Source: Acidimicrobiia bacterium (lineage in GTDB: Bacteria; Actinomycetota; Acidimicrobiia; Spongiisociales; UBA5794). From it: DNA of 13,154 bases. A program made the translations under genes and the position numbers. Positions 7,024 through 13,154 of the stretch are shown here, piece by piece. Under the pieces are notes generated by a model. That model ran no database searches and was not told the DNA's origin. It saw only the letters and a list, made by a program, of their open reading frames with translations. Location of the stretch: contig JAOZMA010000035.1 in NCBI GenBank assembly GCA_029934555.1, positions 1 to 13,154 on the forward strand, read 5' to 3'. The stretch's first letter is position 1; every line of letters starts with the position of its first letter.

Positions 7024-7245
7024 TTAAGCGGCTGTCGGACGGATCGAGGTGAGGTCGCTGAGCGCGATCGACTCGGTCCCCGTCCGATGACGGAGAAGAA
7101 TCGACCGGTCGCCGTACGGGGTCTCCATGCCGAGGTACTCGCCCGCCGTGGTGCGATCCCGGGTCGTGGCCCGGTAGATCGATCCGAGTCGGAGGTTGTT
7201 GAGGTTCCATGGTGCGCTCACGCGCGAGGTGTTTTGTGCCTTCAT
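7024..7245 (-). CDS. Small conserved-looking hypothetical protein (73 aa)
   Basis: I do not recognise this protein. It has 73 residues, is basic overall, and has no membrane segment, signal peptide or cysteine. The centre (LRLGSIYRATTRDRTTAGEY, then LGMETPYGDRSILLRH) alternates hydrophobic and polar residues with glycine turns, as in a small beta-barrel. That is only an impression. Support for a real gene is an exceptional ribosome binding site: AAAGGAAA on the minus strand (7250-7257), four bases before the ATG, with a GGGCC-AACA-GGCCC hairpin just upstream. It lies downstream of the DEAD-box/RRM helicase on the same strand, 114 bases away, and may share its transcript. Confidence 0.6.
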   Translation of the reverse strand: MKAQNTSRVSAPWNLNNLRLGSIYRATTRDRTTAGEYLGMETPYGDRSILLRHRTGTESIALSDLTSIRPTAA

Positions 7246-7262
7246 TGGCTTTCCTTTCGAGT

Positions 7263-7276
7263 GGGCCTGTTGGCCC
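7263..7276 (-). promoter_or_regulatory. Hairpin next to the small gene's ribosome binding site
   Basis: On the minus strand the sequence is GGGCC-AACA-GGCCC, a perfect five-pair GC stem with a tetraloop. It ends five bases before the AAAGGAAA ribosome binding site of the 73-residue gene. It could be a helicase-sensitive translational element, a processing site, or the weak end of the helicase transcript (no T tract follows). Confidence 0.35.
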
Positions 7277-7359
7277 GAGGTTGAAATTGAGGTGAGGTAG
7301 TCGTTCTGTGGGCTGGCTGCGCCGCCGGCGGGGACTGCAACCCTGGGTATGCGTTGGGG

Positions 7360-8883
7360 CTAGCTGCGGTGGCCGCGTGGCTTGGCGACGCGAACCGTCA
7401 GATCACGACCCTTGAGCTTCGTCCCGTGCAACTTCTTCGCTGCAGTGTGAGCGGCGGGACCAGGCATGTCGACGAAGCCGAACCCCCTGGAGCGGCCGGT
7501 CTTGCGGTCGGTGATGATCGTGGCCTGGTGGACGTCGCCGTAGCGCTCGAACAGAGCTGCCACGTCGTCTTCGGTGACTCCCCAGGAGAGATTCGCGACG
7601 TAGAGGCTCTCTGCGCTCTTCTTGCCGTGCTTCGGCTTCCGCTGTGACGAATCGCCCGGCCTTGTTGACGATGTTGTCCGCTCTTGTGTCTCCTGCCGTT
7701 CCCGACGCTGGGGACGTTCTTGCCGCTTCGGGGCGGGGTCGCCGATCTGATGTCCGCCGTGCTCGATAGTGTCGAGACGGGGCTCCTCGATCGGCACCTG
7801 CAGGTCGAGATCCTTCTGCATGCGCTTGACCGCTCGCTTCTGCTCTCCGGTTACGAGGCTCACGACGGTCCCTGTGGCACCGGCGCGCGCTGTACGTCCG
7901 GAGCGATGGAGGTAGTCCTTGTGGTCGGCCGGGGGATCGAAGTGGATCACCGAGGCGACAGCGTCGATGTGGATGCCACGAGCCGCGACATCGGTTGCGA
8001 TCAACGCCTGGACGCGACCCTTCGAGAAGGCCTGGAGCGCACGGGTCCGCTGGTTCTGCGAGCGACCACCGTGCATGGCGACCGCACCGATTCCCAGCTT
8101 GGAGAGCTGCTTGGCGAGGCGATCTGCGCCGTGACGGGTGCGGGTGAACACGATGGAGCGACCGGAGATGCCGACGAGGTCTGCGGTGTGCTGAACGCGG
8201 TCGTGGTGATCTACGAGCCAGAAGTGGTGGCGAGCGTCGATGGGTTCCGAGTCGACCGTTCCGGCATCGTGACGGACGGGATCGTTCTGATAGTTGCGGC
8301 TCAGCACAGCGATGTCCCCATCCAGCGTTGCCGAGAACAGGAGTGTCTGACGGTCCGATGCGGTACGGTCGAGGATCCGGCGGACGGCGGGCATGAATCC
8401 CATGTCGGCCATGCGGTCCGCCTCGTCGACCACAATGATGTTGGCCTCGCTCAGGTTGACGTTCCCTTGCTCCATGAGGTCTTCGAGTCGTCCGGGCGTG
8501 GCAACGAGGACGTCGACACCCTTGTTGAGAGCGCTCTTCTGTCCGCCGTATCCAACGCCGCCGTAGATGGCGTAGACACGCCGGCCGACTGCCTTCGCTA
8601 GGGGCGCCAGCTCCTGCTTGATCTGCTCGGCAAGTTCCCTGGTGGGAGCCAGGATCAGAGAGCTCGGGCGGTTTCTTCCGGCCTTGTCGACCTTCGTGAG
8701 AAGCGGGAGACCGAAGGCGAGTGTCTTGCCGGACCCGGTCGGGGCCTTACCTGACACGTCCCTGCCGGCGAGAGCGTCGGGGATCGTGGCTTCCTGAACG
8801 GGGAACGGCTCGACGATGTCGCGCGGCGCAAGTGAATGAACGAGCGATTCGGGGAGCCCGAGTTGGGCGAACGTAGTGGTCAT
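7360..8883 (-). CDS. DEAD-box RNA helicase with C-terminal RRM domain
   Basis: 507 residues. The ATG at 8883 is preferred to an upstream TTG because AGGAG (8889-8893) lies five bases before it. Helicase motifs appear in order: Q-motif region (F5 to Q30), APTGSGKT (47-54), PTRELA (80-85), TPGRL (129-133), DEAD (153-156), SAT (184-186), ATDVAARGIHID (296-307) and HRSGRTARAG (326-335). A charged, Arg/Gln/Glu-rich linker (about 366-425) leads to a classical RRM with RNP2 LYVANL (427-432) and RNP1 RGFGFVDM (466-473), ending at 507. It should unwind RNA duplexes using ATP, with the RRM giving RNA affinity, as in cold adaptation, ribosome assembly or RNA decay. The RRM is the general RRM_1 type rather than the DbpA-specific C-terminal domain. 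The gene is monocistronic or cotranscribed with the small downstream gene. Confidence 0.95.
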   Translation of the reverse strand: MTTTFAQLGLPESLVHSLAPRDIVEPFPVQEATIPDALAGRDVSGKAPTGSGKTLAFGLPLLTKVDKAGRNRPSSLILAPTRELAEQIKQELAPLAKAVGRRVYAIYGGVGYGGQKSALNKGVDVLVATPGRLEDLMEQGNVNLSEANIIVVDEADRMADMGFMPAVRRILDRTASDRQTLLFSATLDGDIAVLSRNYQNDPVRHDAGTVDSEPIDARHHFWLVDHHDRVQHTADLVGISGRSIVFTRTRHGADRLAKQLSKLGIGAVAMHGGRSQNQRTRALQAFSKGRVQALIATDVAARGIHIDAVASVIHFDPPADHKDYLHRSGRTARAGATGTVVSLVTGEQKRAVKRMQKDLDLQVPIEEPRLDTIEHGGHQIGDPAPKRQERPQRRERQETQERTTSSTRPGDSSQRKPKHGKKSAESLYVANLSWGVTEDDVAALFERYGDVHQATIITDRKTGRSRGFGFVDMPGPAAHTAAKKLHGTKLKGRDLTVRVAKPRGHRS

Positions 8884-8895
8884 GATGACTCCTGA

Positions 8896-8909
8896 CCCCA
8901 AGAAGGGGG
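8896..8909 (-). promoter_or_regulatory. Hairpin beside the helicase ribosome binding site
   Basis: On the minus strand CCCC (8906-8909) and GGGG (8896-8899) can pair around a six-base loop. The stem ends two bases before the AGGAG site of the helicase gene. Such a structure could modulate initiation, for example by temperature or by the helicase itself. The arrangement resembles the hairpin in front of the small downstream gene. Only four pairs, so weak evidence. Confidence 0.3.
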
Positions 8910-9072
8910 TGATAGTTGGATATGCCGATGTCTCGCTCGACCGTGCGATCTGTGTCGCTTACGGGTTCGAGATTCGGCAGAAGAGGTGGTCCAACCGGGT
9001 GAGAAACAATGCCGTGTGATCACCGGGGAAGCGACGTTGCGCTGACCTCCACCCGATGCGGCCGACCGGACG

Positions 9073-9102
9073 ATAGCATCGGTTTTCGCGTATCGGCTCC
9101 AA
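9073..9102 (-). promoter_or_regulatory. Candidate promoter of the helicase gene
   Basis: On the minus strand TTGGAG (9097-9102) and TGCTAT (9073-9078) are separated by 18 bases, a plausible -35/-10 pair for the main sigma factor. Both boxes deviate from consensus, so this is tentative. Confidence 0.28.
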
Positions 9103-9169
9103 TTCCGATTCCTGCGTAACTATGGGAAGACCGCCTCCACCATCTACGCCGGAATGGTTGCAGGGGTAG

Positions 9170-9718
9170 TCAGTCCGGTTCCGTTGCGGATCGTACTGCG
9201 TCGACGAGAGCCTCGACGGCCGGATAGTCGCCCAGCATCTCACCGTGATGCACCCAAGCGACATTGAAGTCGGAGTCGAAGATCACGATTCCGGGGGCCT
9301 TCATCGCATCTGCCGTTGGAACTTGAGGTCGGAAGCCGCGGACGAGCGACTTCACGTAGTTGCTCGCTCCGCCGAGGCTGGACATCTGACGGGCCGACAG
9401 GTCACCGACACCGGCCACAGCGCGGACCTTCTGATCGGGATCGAGCAGAAGGGGCATCTCGACGCCCTTGGTGTCCCTCAGCCACCGCGCCTGATGGTCG
9501 GCAGACCCTCCAACCGCGATCACGCTTGTTCCCGCGGGGAACCGGTCGAGATCGTCGTCGAGATCGCGTACGAACTCCTGGCAAGGGAGGCACCCGAAGT
9601 ACCGGACGAGGATCACCACCAGCGGATTGGCGGCGAACTCGCCCAGCGTCGTTGGGTTGCCGTCGGGGTCGGTGAGAGCGATAGATGCGGTGGTTTTGGG
9701 AGAAGGCGATGACGTCAT
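9170..9718 (-). CDS. Peroxiredoxin-like (AhpC/TSA family) thiol protein
   Basis: 182 residues from ATG 9718; a longer frame runs upstream to 9832 but its extra residues are Arg-rich and unlike the family. The thioredoxin-fold strand and active site read VVILVRYFGCLPCQEF, with C43 and C46 forming a CxxC pair. This matches the peroxiredoxin-like group (AhpC-TSA_2/PRXL2 type) rather than typical two-Cys peroxiredoxins with a PxxxTxxC motif. Later segments (PLLLDPDQKVRAVAGVG; GIVIFDSDFNVAWVHHGEMLGDYP) are usual for this group. It probably reduces peroxides or disulfides in the cytosol; no signal peptide is seen. No good ribosome binding site precedes the ATG, so the transcript may be leaderless. 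It is divergent from the trans-sulfuration gene, with 158 bases between start codons. Confidence 0.8.
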   Translation of the reverse strand: MTSSPSPKTTASIALTDPDGNPTTLGEFAANPLVVILVRYFGCLPCQEFVRDLDDDLDRFPAGTSVIAVGGSADHQARWLRDTKGVEMPLLLDPDQKVRAVAGVGDLSARQMSSLGGASNYVKSLVRGFRPQVPTADAMKAPGIVIFDSDFNVAWVHHGEMLGDYPAVEALVDAVRSATEPD

Positions 9719-9766
9719 GTGATGATTCAACAACGAAATCGGTCCAAAGATTCTCCTGCAACGGAT

Positions 9767-9779
9767 TCGCGAGACGCGA
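9767..9779. promoter_or_regulatory. 13-base palindrome in the divergent promoter region
   Basis: TCGCG-AGA-CGCGA is a perfect inverted repeat with five-base arms and a three-base centre. It lies between the divergent peroxiredoxin-like and trans-sulfuration genes and could be a shared operator. GC-rich palindromes of this size also arise by chance. Confidence 0.3.
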
Positions 9780-9844
9780 GCGGTGGTCTCCGGTGGATCT
9801 GGTGCCCTGTCGTTGCGGCTGACTCGTTCCATGGGAGGTGCACA

Positions 9845-9880
9845 ATGCGTTCGCAGTTTCTCGAAGGGAGCCCACGATGA
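9845..9880 (+). CDS. Possible 11-codon leader ORF coupled to the trans-sulfuration gene
   Basis: An ATG at 9845 sits six bases after a near-consensus GGGAGG (9833-9838) and opens a frame encoding MRSQFLEGSPR. Its TGA (9878-9880) overlaps the ATG of the main gene (9877). The main gene's ribosome binding site lies inside this leader, so translation of one should affect the other. There is no run of Cys, Met or other regulatory codons. Against it, CTGACT (9819-9824) and CACAAT (9841-9846), 16 bases apart, could be the promoter, in which case the leader would not be transcribed intact. Confidence 0.35.
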   Translation: MRSQFLEGSPR

Positions 9881-11088
9881 GTTCTGATCCCCGAAAGCAC
9901 ATGGCCACGACGGCGATTCATGCCGGCGAGATCCACGACCCGTCGGGTGCCCACATCGCCCCGATCTACCAGACGTCGACTTTCACGTTCGACGACATGG
10001 ACGCGGTCGAAGCCTGGACCAGCGGCGAGTCGGAGGGGTACGTCTACACCCGCCCCGGCAATCCTTCACGGACCGCTCTGGCTCGCAAGATCGCTGCTCT
10101 CGAGGGGATCGGAATGGGGGAGGATCGCGAGCAGGTCAAAGCCGAGATTTTCGGCTCGGGTATGGCGGCGATCAGCGCCGCATTGATGGGTCTCGCGAAA
10201 GCGGGTGATCACATCGTCACGCAGCGCGTCCTCTACGGGTCGGCCGATGGCCTCATCTCGAACGTGCTCACCGGATACGGGATCACGAACAGTCGAATTC
10301 CTGGCCTCGAAACCGGGGCTCTCGAACACGAACTCGAGACCCACCCCAACACCACGGTGGTGTACATGGAGACACCGGCCAATCCGACGATGTTGATCAT
10401 CGACATCGCACGCACCGCCGAGATCGCCCACGCCCACGGGGCCGCTCTGGTAGTCGACAACACGTTCGCAACACCCGTGCTGCAGCGCCCGCTCGAGCAC
10501 GATGCAGACGTCGTCGTCCACTCCACCACCAAGTACATCAACGGCCACGGCACGGTCGTCGGAGGCGCCGTGGTGTCCCGTGACCCCGAATGGATGATGG
10601 AGCGGATCAAGCCCCTTGTCGGTGGCATCGGCGGCGTGCCGAGTCCGTTCGATTGCTGGCTCACGAACATCGGACTCAAGACGCTGCCGCTGAGAATGGC
10701 CCGTCACTCGGAGAGCGGCATGACCGTGGCGCGATTCCTCGATCAGCATCCAGCGGTCGTCGCTACCCACTATCCCGGTCTGCCCGACGACCCCGGGCAC
10801 GATGTGGCAACCCGCCAGATGGACGGTTTCGGTGCCATGATCGCCTTCGACCTCGGTTCGTCCGAGGCCGCCACGCATCTCCTCGACCGGGTTCAGCTCG
10901 CCAAGCTCGGTGTCAGCCTCGGGAACGTCGACACGCTGATCCAGCACCCCGCCTCGCTGACGCACCGAATGGTTGCTCCGGAGGAACGCGTCGCTTCGGG
11001 TATCACAGATGGACTCGTTCGCCTATCGGTAGGCCTCGAGGACGTCGAGGACATCATCGCCGATCTCGAACAGGCGCTGGGCGACTGA
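9877..11088 (+). CDS. Cys/Met-metabolism PLP enzyme (cystathionine gamma-synthase / methionine gamma-lyase family)
   Basis: 403 residues. The ATG at 9877 has AAGGGAG (9864-9870) six bases upstream; a GTG at 9838 would add 13 residues atypical of the family. Conserved features are ATTAIHAGE, PIYQTSTF, the cofactor-contact segment YVYTRPGNP (Y57 and R59), SGMAAIS, ETPANPT, VVDNTFATP with PLP-contact D, the Schiff-base lysine K219 in STTKYINGHG, SLGNVDTLIQHPASLTH, and the C-terminal RLSVGLEDVEDIIADLEQAL. The protein belongs to the fold-type I trans-sulfuration family, which acts on homoserine or cysteine derivatives by beta/gamma elimination or replacement. The specificity segment after the active-site Tyr reads LYGSAD (S122), unlike LYGC of methionine gamma-lyase and LYGG of many gamma-synthases, so the exact reaction is open. 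It is cytosolic and appears monocistronic. Confidence 0.92.
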   Translation: MSSDPRKHMATTAIHAGEIHDPSGAHIAPIYQTSTFTFDDMDAVEAWTSGESEGYVYTRPGNPSRTALARKIAALEGIGMGEDREQVKAEIFGSGMAAISAALMGLAKAGDHIVTQRVLYGSADGLISNVLTGYGITNSRIPGLETGALEHELETHPNTTVVYMETPANPTMLIIDIARTAEIAHAHGAALVVDNTFATPVLQRPLEHDADVVVHSTTKYINGHGTVVGGAVVSRDPEWMMERIKPLVGGIGGVPSPFDCWLTNIGLKTLPLRMARHSESGMTVARFLDQHPAVVATHYPGLPDDPGHDVATRQMDGFGAMIAFDLGSSEAATHLLDRVQLAKLGVSLGNVDTLIQHPASLTHRMVAPEERVASGITDGLVRLSVGLEDVEDIIADLEQALGD

Positions 11089-11120
11089 CGCACAGAGCAT
11101 TGGGCGTCGGTTGGCTCCAG

Positions 11121-11126
11121 TAGAGT
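11121..11126 (+). promoter_or_regulatory. Possible -10 element (TAGAGT) for the EEP-family gene
   Basis: TAGAGT fits the TAnnnT pattern, with a poor -35 (CATTGG, 11098-11103) 17 bases upstream. It lies 31 bases before ATG 11158. A GTG overlapping it at 11125 is then unlikely to be the start of the gene. Confidence 0.3.
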
Positions 11127-11157
11127 GAGCGAGTTGCCACCGAATGAACGAGGGTCC

Positions 11158-11910
11158 ATGTATCCGTTCACCTTCCTCGCTTGCACGTACAACCTCTGGG
11201 GAGACGACCGCTTCGGAGATAACCGCTGGGAAGAGCGCATACGACCGCTTCGGCGATTCCTCGAGGTGAACCAACCCGACGTGCTGTGCCTCCAGGAACT
11301 CAGGCCTGAAGCATGCGATCTCATCAGTGCCACGCTTCCGTCGTTGCGCCGCGTTGAGGACCCGTTCCCGGGATGGACCGAGGAAGGCAACATCTTCTGG
11401 AACTCCGAACTCTTCGAACTCGTGGAGTACGGGGCGGAGGAAATCGGACTTCTGGATGAGCATCGGCGTCTGTTCTGGGTGCGCCTTCGTACCGAATCGG
11501 GGAGCACGGTGGTGGTGTCCACGGCACACTTCTCGTGGATCTGGGAGTCCGGCGATCTCGGTGAATGGGTGACGGTTCGGGTGGACGAGGCAAGAGCAAC
11601 GGTGGCGAGCCTCGCCGAGTTGGTCCCGCCCGACGAGCCTCTGCTGTTCATGGGGGATCTCAACGACTACCTCTACCCGGTTGGCGTGTTGCGCGACGCC
11701 GGGTTCGAGGATTCGTTTCGGGCTCTCGGCCGAGTGCCGGTGATGACCCACCCGGCACGCCCCGGGAGCGACGAACCGCCGACCCTCCTCGACTGGATGA
11801 TGCATCGCGGCCCGATTCGCCCCACTCTCACGAGTGTCGTCGACTTCTTCGTCGACGAGATCCCGCCCTCAGATCACAAGCCGATCCTGACGACGTACGT
11901 CGTTCCTTAG
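11158..11910 (+). CDS. Endonuclease/exonuclease/phosphatase (EEP) superfamily hydrolase
   Basis: 250 residues from ATG 11158, chosen because the family begins with the TYNLWG strand right after it and a possible -10 overlaps the alternative GTG at 11125. The metal-dependent phosphoesterase signature is complete: N12 in TYNLWG, E47 in LQEL, H124 in STAHFSW, D167 and N169 in MGDLND, and the terminal D239-H240 pair in SDHKPI. Members hydrolyse phosphodiester or phosphomonoester bonds in DNA, RNA or inositol/sphingolipid-like substrates; nothing here indicates which. There is no signal peptide, so an intracellular role is likely. The stop codon overlaps the stop of the convergent amidohydrolase gene. 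Confidence 0.87.
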   Translation: MYPFTFLACTYNLWGDDRFGDNRWEERIRPLRRFLEVNQPDVLCLQELRPEACDLISATLPSLRRVEDPFPGWTEEGNIFWNSELFELVEYGAEEIGLLDEHRRLFWVRLRTESGSTVVVSTAHFSWIWESGDLGEWVTVRVDEARATVASLAELVPPDEPLLFMGDLNDYLYPVGVLRDAGFEDSFRALGRVPVMTHPARPGSDEPPTLLDWMMHRGPIRPTLTSVVDFFVDEIPPSDHKPILTTYVVP

Positions 11911-13145
11911 GGAATCTGCGCCGCCTTCTTCATGGCGCTTCGATCGACGAGACACCCGTGGCTGATCACGGCCCGGGGAGCCGCATGGAACCGCAGCGCC
12001 TCCGCAACGGTCTCTCCTTCGAGAATGACCAGATTCGCAACGTTGCCGACGGCGAGAATGTGGCTCTCGAGGCCGATGGCCATCGCCGGGTTGATCGTGA
12101 CGGCGTCGTACAACAGATCCATGTCGGACCCGGTCATCATCCACAGCAGATGAGCGCCGAGGAACGCCACCTCGAGCATGTTGTTGCGGCCGAACGCGTA
12201 GTAGGCATCGGAGATGTCGTCCTGTCCGAGGCTGACGTTGATACCGGCCGCCATCAGTTCGCGAACCCTGGCGTGAAGTGGTCCCGTGTGAGGATCCGAG
12301 ACCACGGCAACGTCCGCGGCGGTCAGCAGGGCCAACAGGCGTTCGAAGTACGGATCCGGGTAGAGCTGCATCGCCCTCGCATGGTGAGCGAGGGCTCGCC
12401 CCTCCCAACCTCGGCGTAGAGCTTCGGTAGCCATCATCTCCAGTGTGCGGAGCCCGGGATCCCCGGCATCGTCGAGCAGCATCGAGACGGGGGCATCGTT
12501 CTCAACGGCGATGTCGAAGACGATGCGCACGTGCTTGGCCATGTCGGCCTCGGTGTACTCGATCCACGGGATGCCTCCGACGACGTCCGCTCCGATCTCC
12601 ATCGATTCTCTGAGCAAATCTTCGGTGCCGGGTTCCCGGATGATCCCGTCCTGAGCGAACGCAACGACCTGGAGATCCACGACACCCGCGAATTCCTCCC
12701 GCAGCGCAACGAGGACCTCGACGCCGCGAACCCCCGCTTTGGAGTCGACGTCGGCGAGCGCCCGGATGTGGGTGTTGCCGTAGTAGGCCGCCATCGACAC
12801 AGCCCGCCTACCGGCCGCGAGCATCGCCTCGGGGTCCTGACCTTCCTTGACAGCAGCGGCCGTCTCGATGGCCGACATCGCACTACCCATGTCACCGCTC
12901 TGGTACTCCGTCAGGGCCGCATCTCCGAGGTGCTGCAGTGTGAAGACCTTGTCGAGATGAAGGTGCGTGTTGACGAACGACTCGGTAACGAGATTCCCTG
13001 TGGCATCCACTTCGACGGTGTCGGGTCCGATCTCACCGGGTGAGGTGATGGAATCGATGACCCCGTCGCGAATCACGACGTCAAACAGGCCGGGCGAGGA
13101 GCGAAGACGAGCGGATCGAATAGTCAATGAGTTCGCGCCGGTCAT
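11907..13145 (-). CDS. Cytosine-deaminase-like amidohydrolase with altered active-site positions
   Basis: 412 residues; GGAG sits five bases before ATG 13145, close to the window edge. The amidohydrolase-superfamily architecture fits the cytosine deaminase (CodA)/AtzC branch: metal pair H61 and H63 in NTHLHLDKVF, Q165 in VAFAQDGI, H255 in AHHARAM, and the metal aspartate D309 in SLGQDDISD. The segment equivalent to the HVDE strand of CodA is SMLLDDAGDP (221-230). By my alignment the metal-ligand His is replaced by Leu223 (or Ser221) and the proton-shuttle Glu by D226. The enzyme probably hydrolyses a cyclic amide or deaminates a heterocycle, but it is unlikely to be a standard cytosine deaminase. 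Genes upstream of it lie outside the window. Confidence 0.83.
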   Translation of the reverse strand: MTGANSLTIRSARLRSSPGLFDVVIRDGVIDSITSPGEIGPDTVEVDATGNLVTESFVNTHLHLDKVFTLQHLGDAALTEYQSGDMGSAMSAIETAAAVKEGQDPEAMLAAGRRAVSMAAYYGNTHIRALADVDSKAGVRGVEVLVALREEFAGVVDLQVVAFAQDGIIREPGTEDLLRESMEIGADVVGGIPWIEYTEADMAKHVRIVFDIAVENDAPVSMLLDDAGDPGLRTLEMMATEALRRGWEGRALAHHARAMQLYPDPYFERLLALLTAADVAVVSDPHTGPLHARVRELMAAGINVSLGQDDISDAYYAFGRNNMLEVAFLGAHLLWMMTGSDMDLLYDAVTINPAMAIGLESHILAVGNVANLVILEGETVAEALRFHAAPRAVISHGCLVDRSAMKKAAQIP

Positions 13146-13154
13146 GGTGGCTCC

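Larger units (their letters stand above)
8884..9169. other. Helicase upstream region, no gene seen
   Basis: About 285 bases between the helicase start and the end of the peroxiredoxin-like gene, both on the minus strand. I find no credible gene in it. It carries a candidate minus-strand promoter (9073-9102) and the hairpin next to the ribosome binding site. If the promoter is right, the helicase mRNA has a leader of roughly 180 bases, which is common for cold-inducible helicases and RNA chaperones. Confidence 0.5.

Noticed and set aside
7684..8601. 305-codon plus-strand open frame within the helicase gene
   Set aside because: It is antisense to helicase motifs I-VI, which are all intact on the other strand, and resembles no family.
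9719..9876. SAM or other sulfur-linked riboswitch before the trans-sulfuration gene
   Set aside because: I could not find the conserved helices or kink-turn-like motifs of known SAM riboswitches in this short region.
10066..10965. 299-codon minus-strand open frame opposite the trans-sulfuration gene
   Set aside because: It is a shadow of a conserved PLP enzyme, with no plausible start site or domain.

Overview
The window is a GC-rich stretch of bacterial chromosome with dense gene packing, short intergenic gaps, ATGA/TGATG gene overlaps and strong G/C third-codon bias. These features, plus possible short-leader starts preceded by TAnnnT-type -10 elements, suggest an Actinomycetota-like genome, perhaps an environmental lineage such as Acidimicrobiia. 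There is no rRNA, tRNA, phage or IS marker to fix the taxonomy, so this is an inference. I see no CRISPR array, transposase or integrase.

Left part (1-4854, + strand): a tightly coupled operon of four genes. Two encode divergent paralogues of the split glycine decarboxylase P-protein (alpha and beta subunits). The third is an AcoX-like member of the ATP-NAD kinase superfamily and the fourth an NAD-type short-chain dehydrogenase. All three junctions are 1-4 base overlaps, and the first start codon probably overlaps the stop of an unseen upstream gene. The P-protein pair keeps the PLP lysine and the overall fold signatures but has lost several motifs that are near-invariant in genuine glycine decarboxylases. 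I infer a pathway acting on an amino or keto acid other than glycine. This is the best candidate here for an undescribed system.

Middle part (4855-7245): an intergenic region carrying a decayed 3' end of a CPBP-family gene, then a hydroxylysine-kinase-like phosphotransferase, then the intact CPBP membrane-protease gene whose 3' end matches the remnant. A small 73-codon gene with an excellent ribosome binding site lies convergent to the CPBP gene.

Right part (7246-13154): a DEAD-box RNA helicase with a C-terminal RRM (minus strand, long upstream region) and a peroxiredoxin-like thiol protein (minus). Divergent from the latter is a PLP-dependent trans-sulfuration enzyme, preceded by a possible 11-codon coupled leader ORF. 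These are followed by an EEP-superfamily nuclease/phosphatase (plus) and, convergent with overlapping stop codons, a cytosine-deaminase-like amidohydrolase (minus) with substitutions at positions important in CodA. The genes of this half look like individually expressed housekeeping or accessory functions rather than one pathway.
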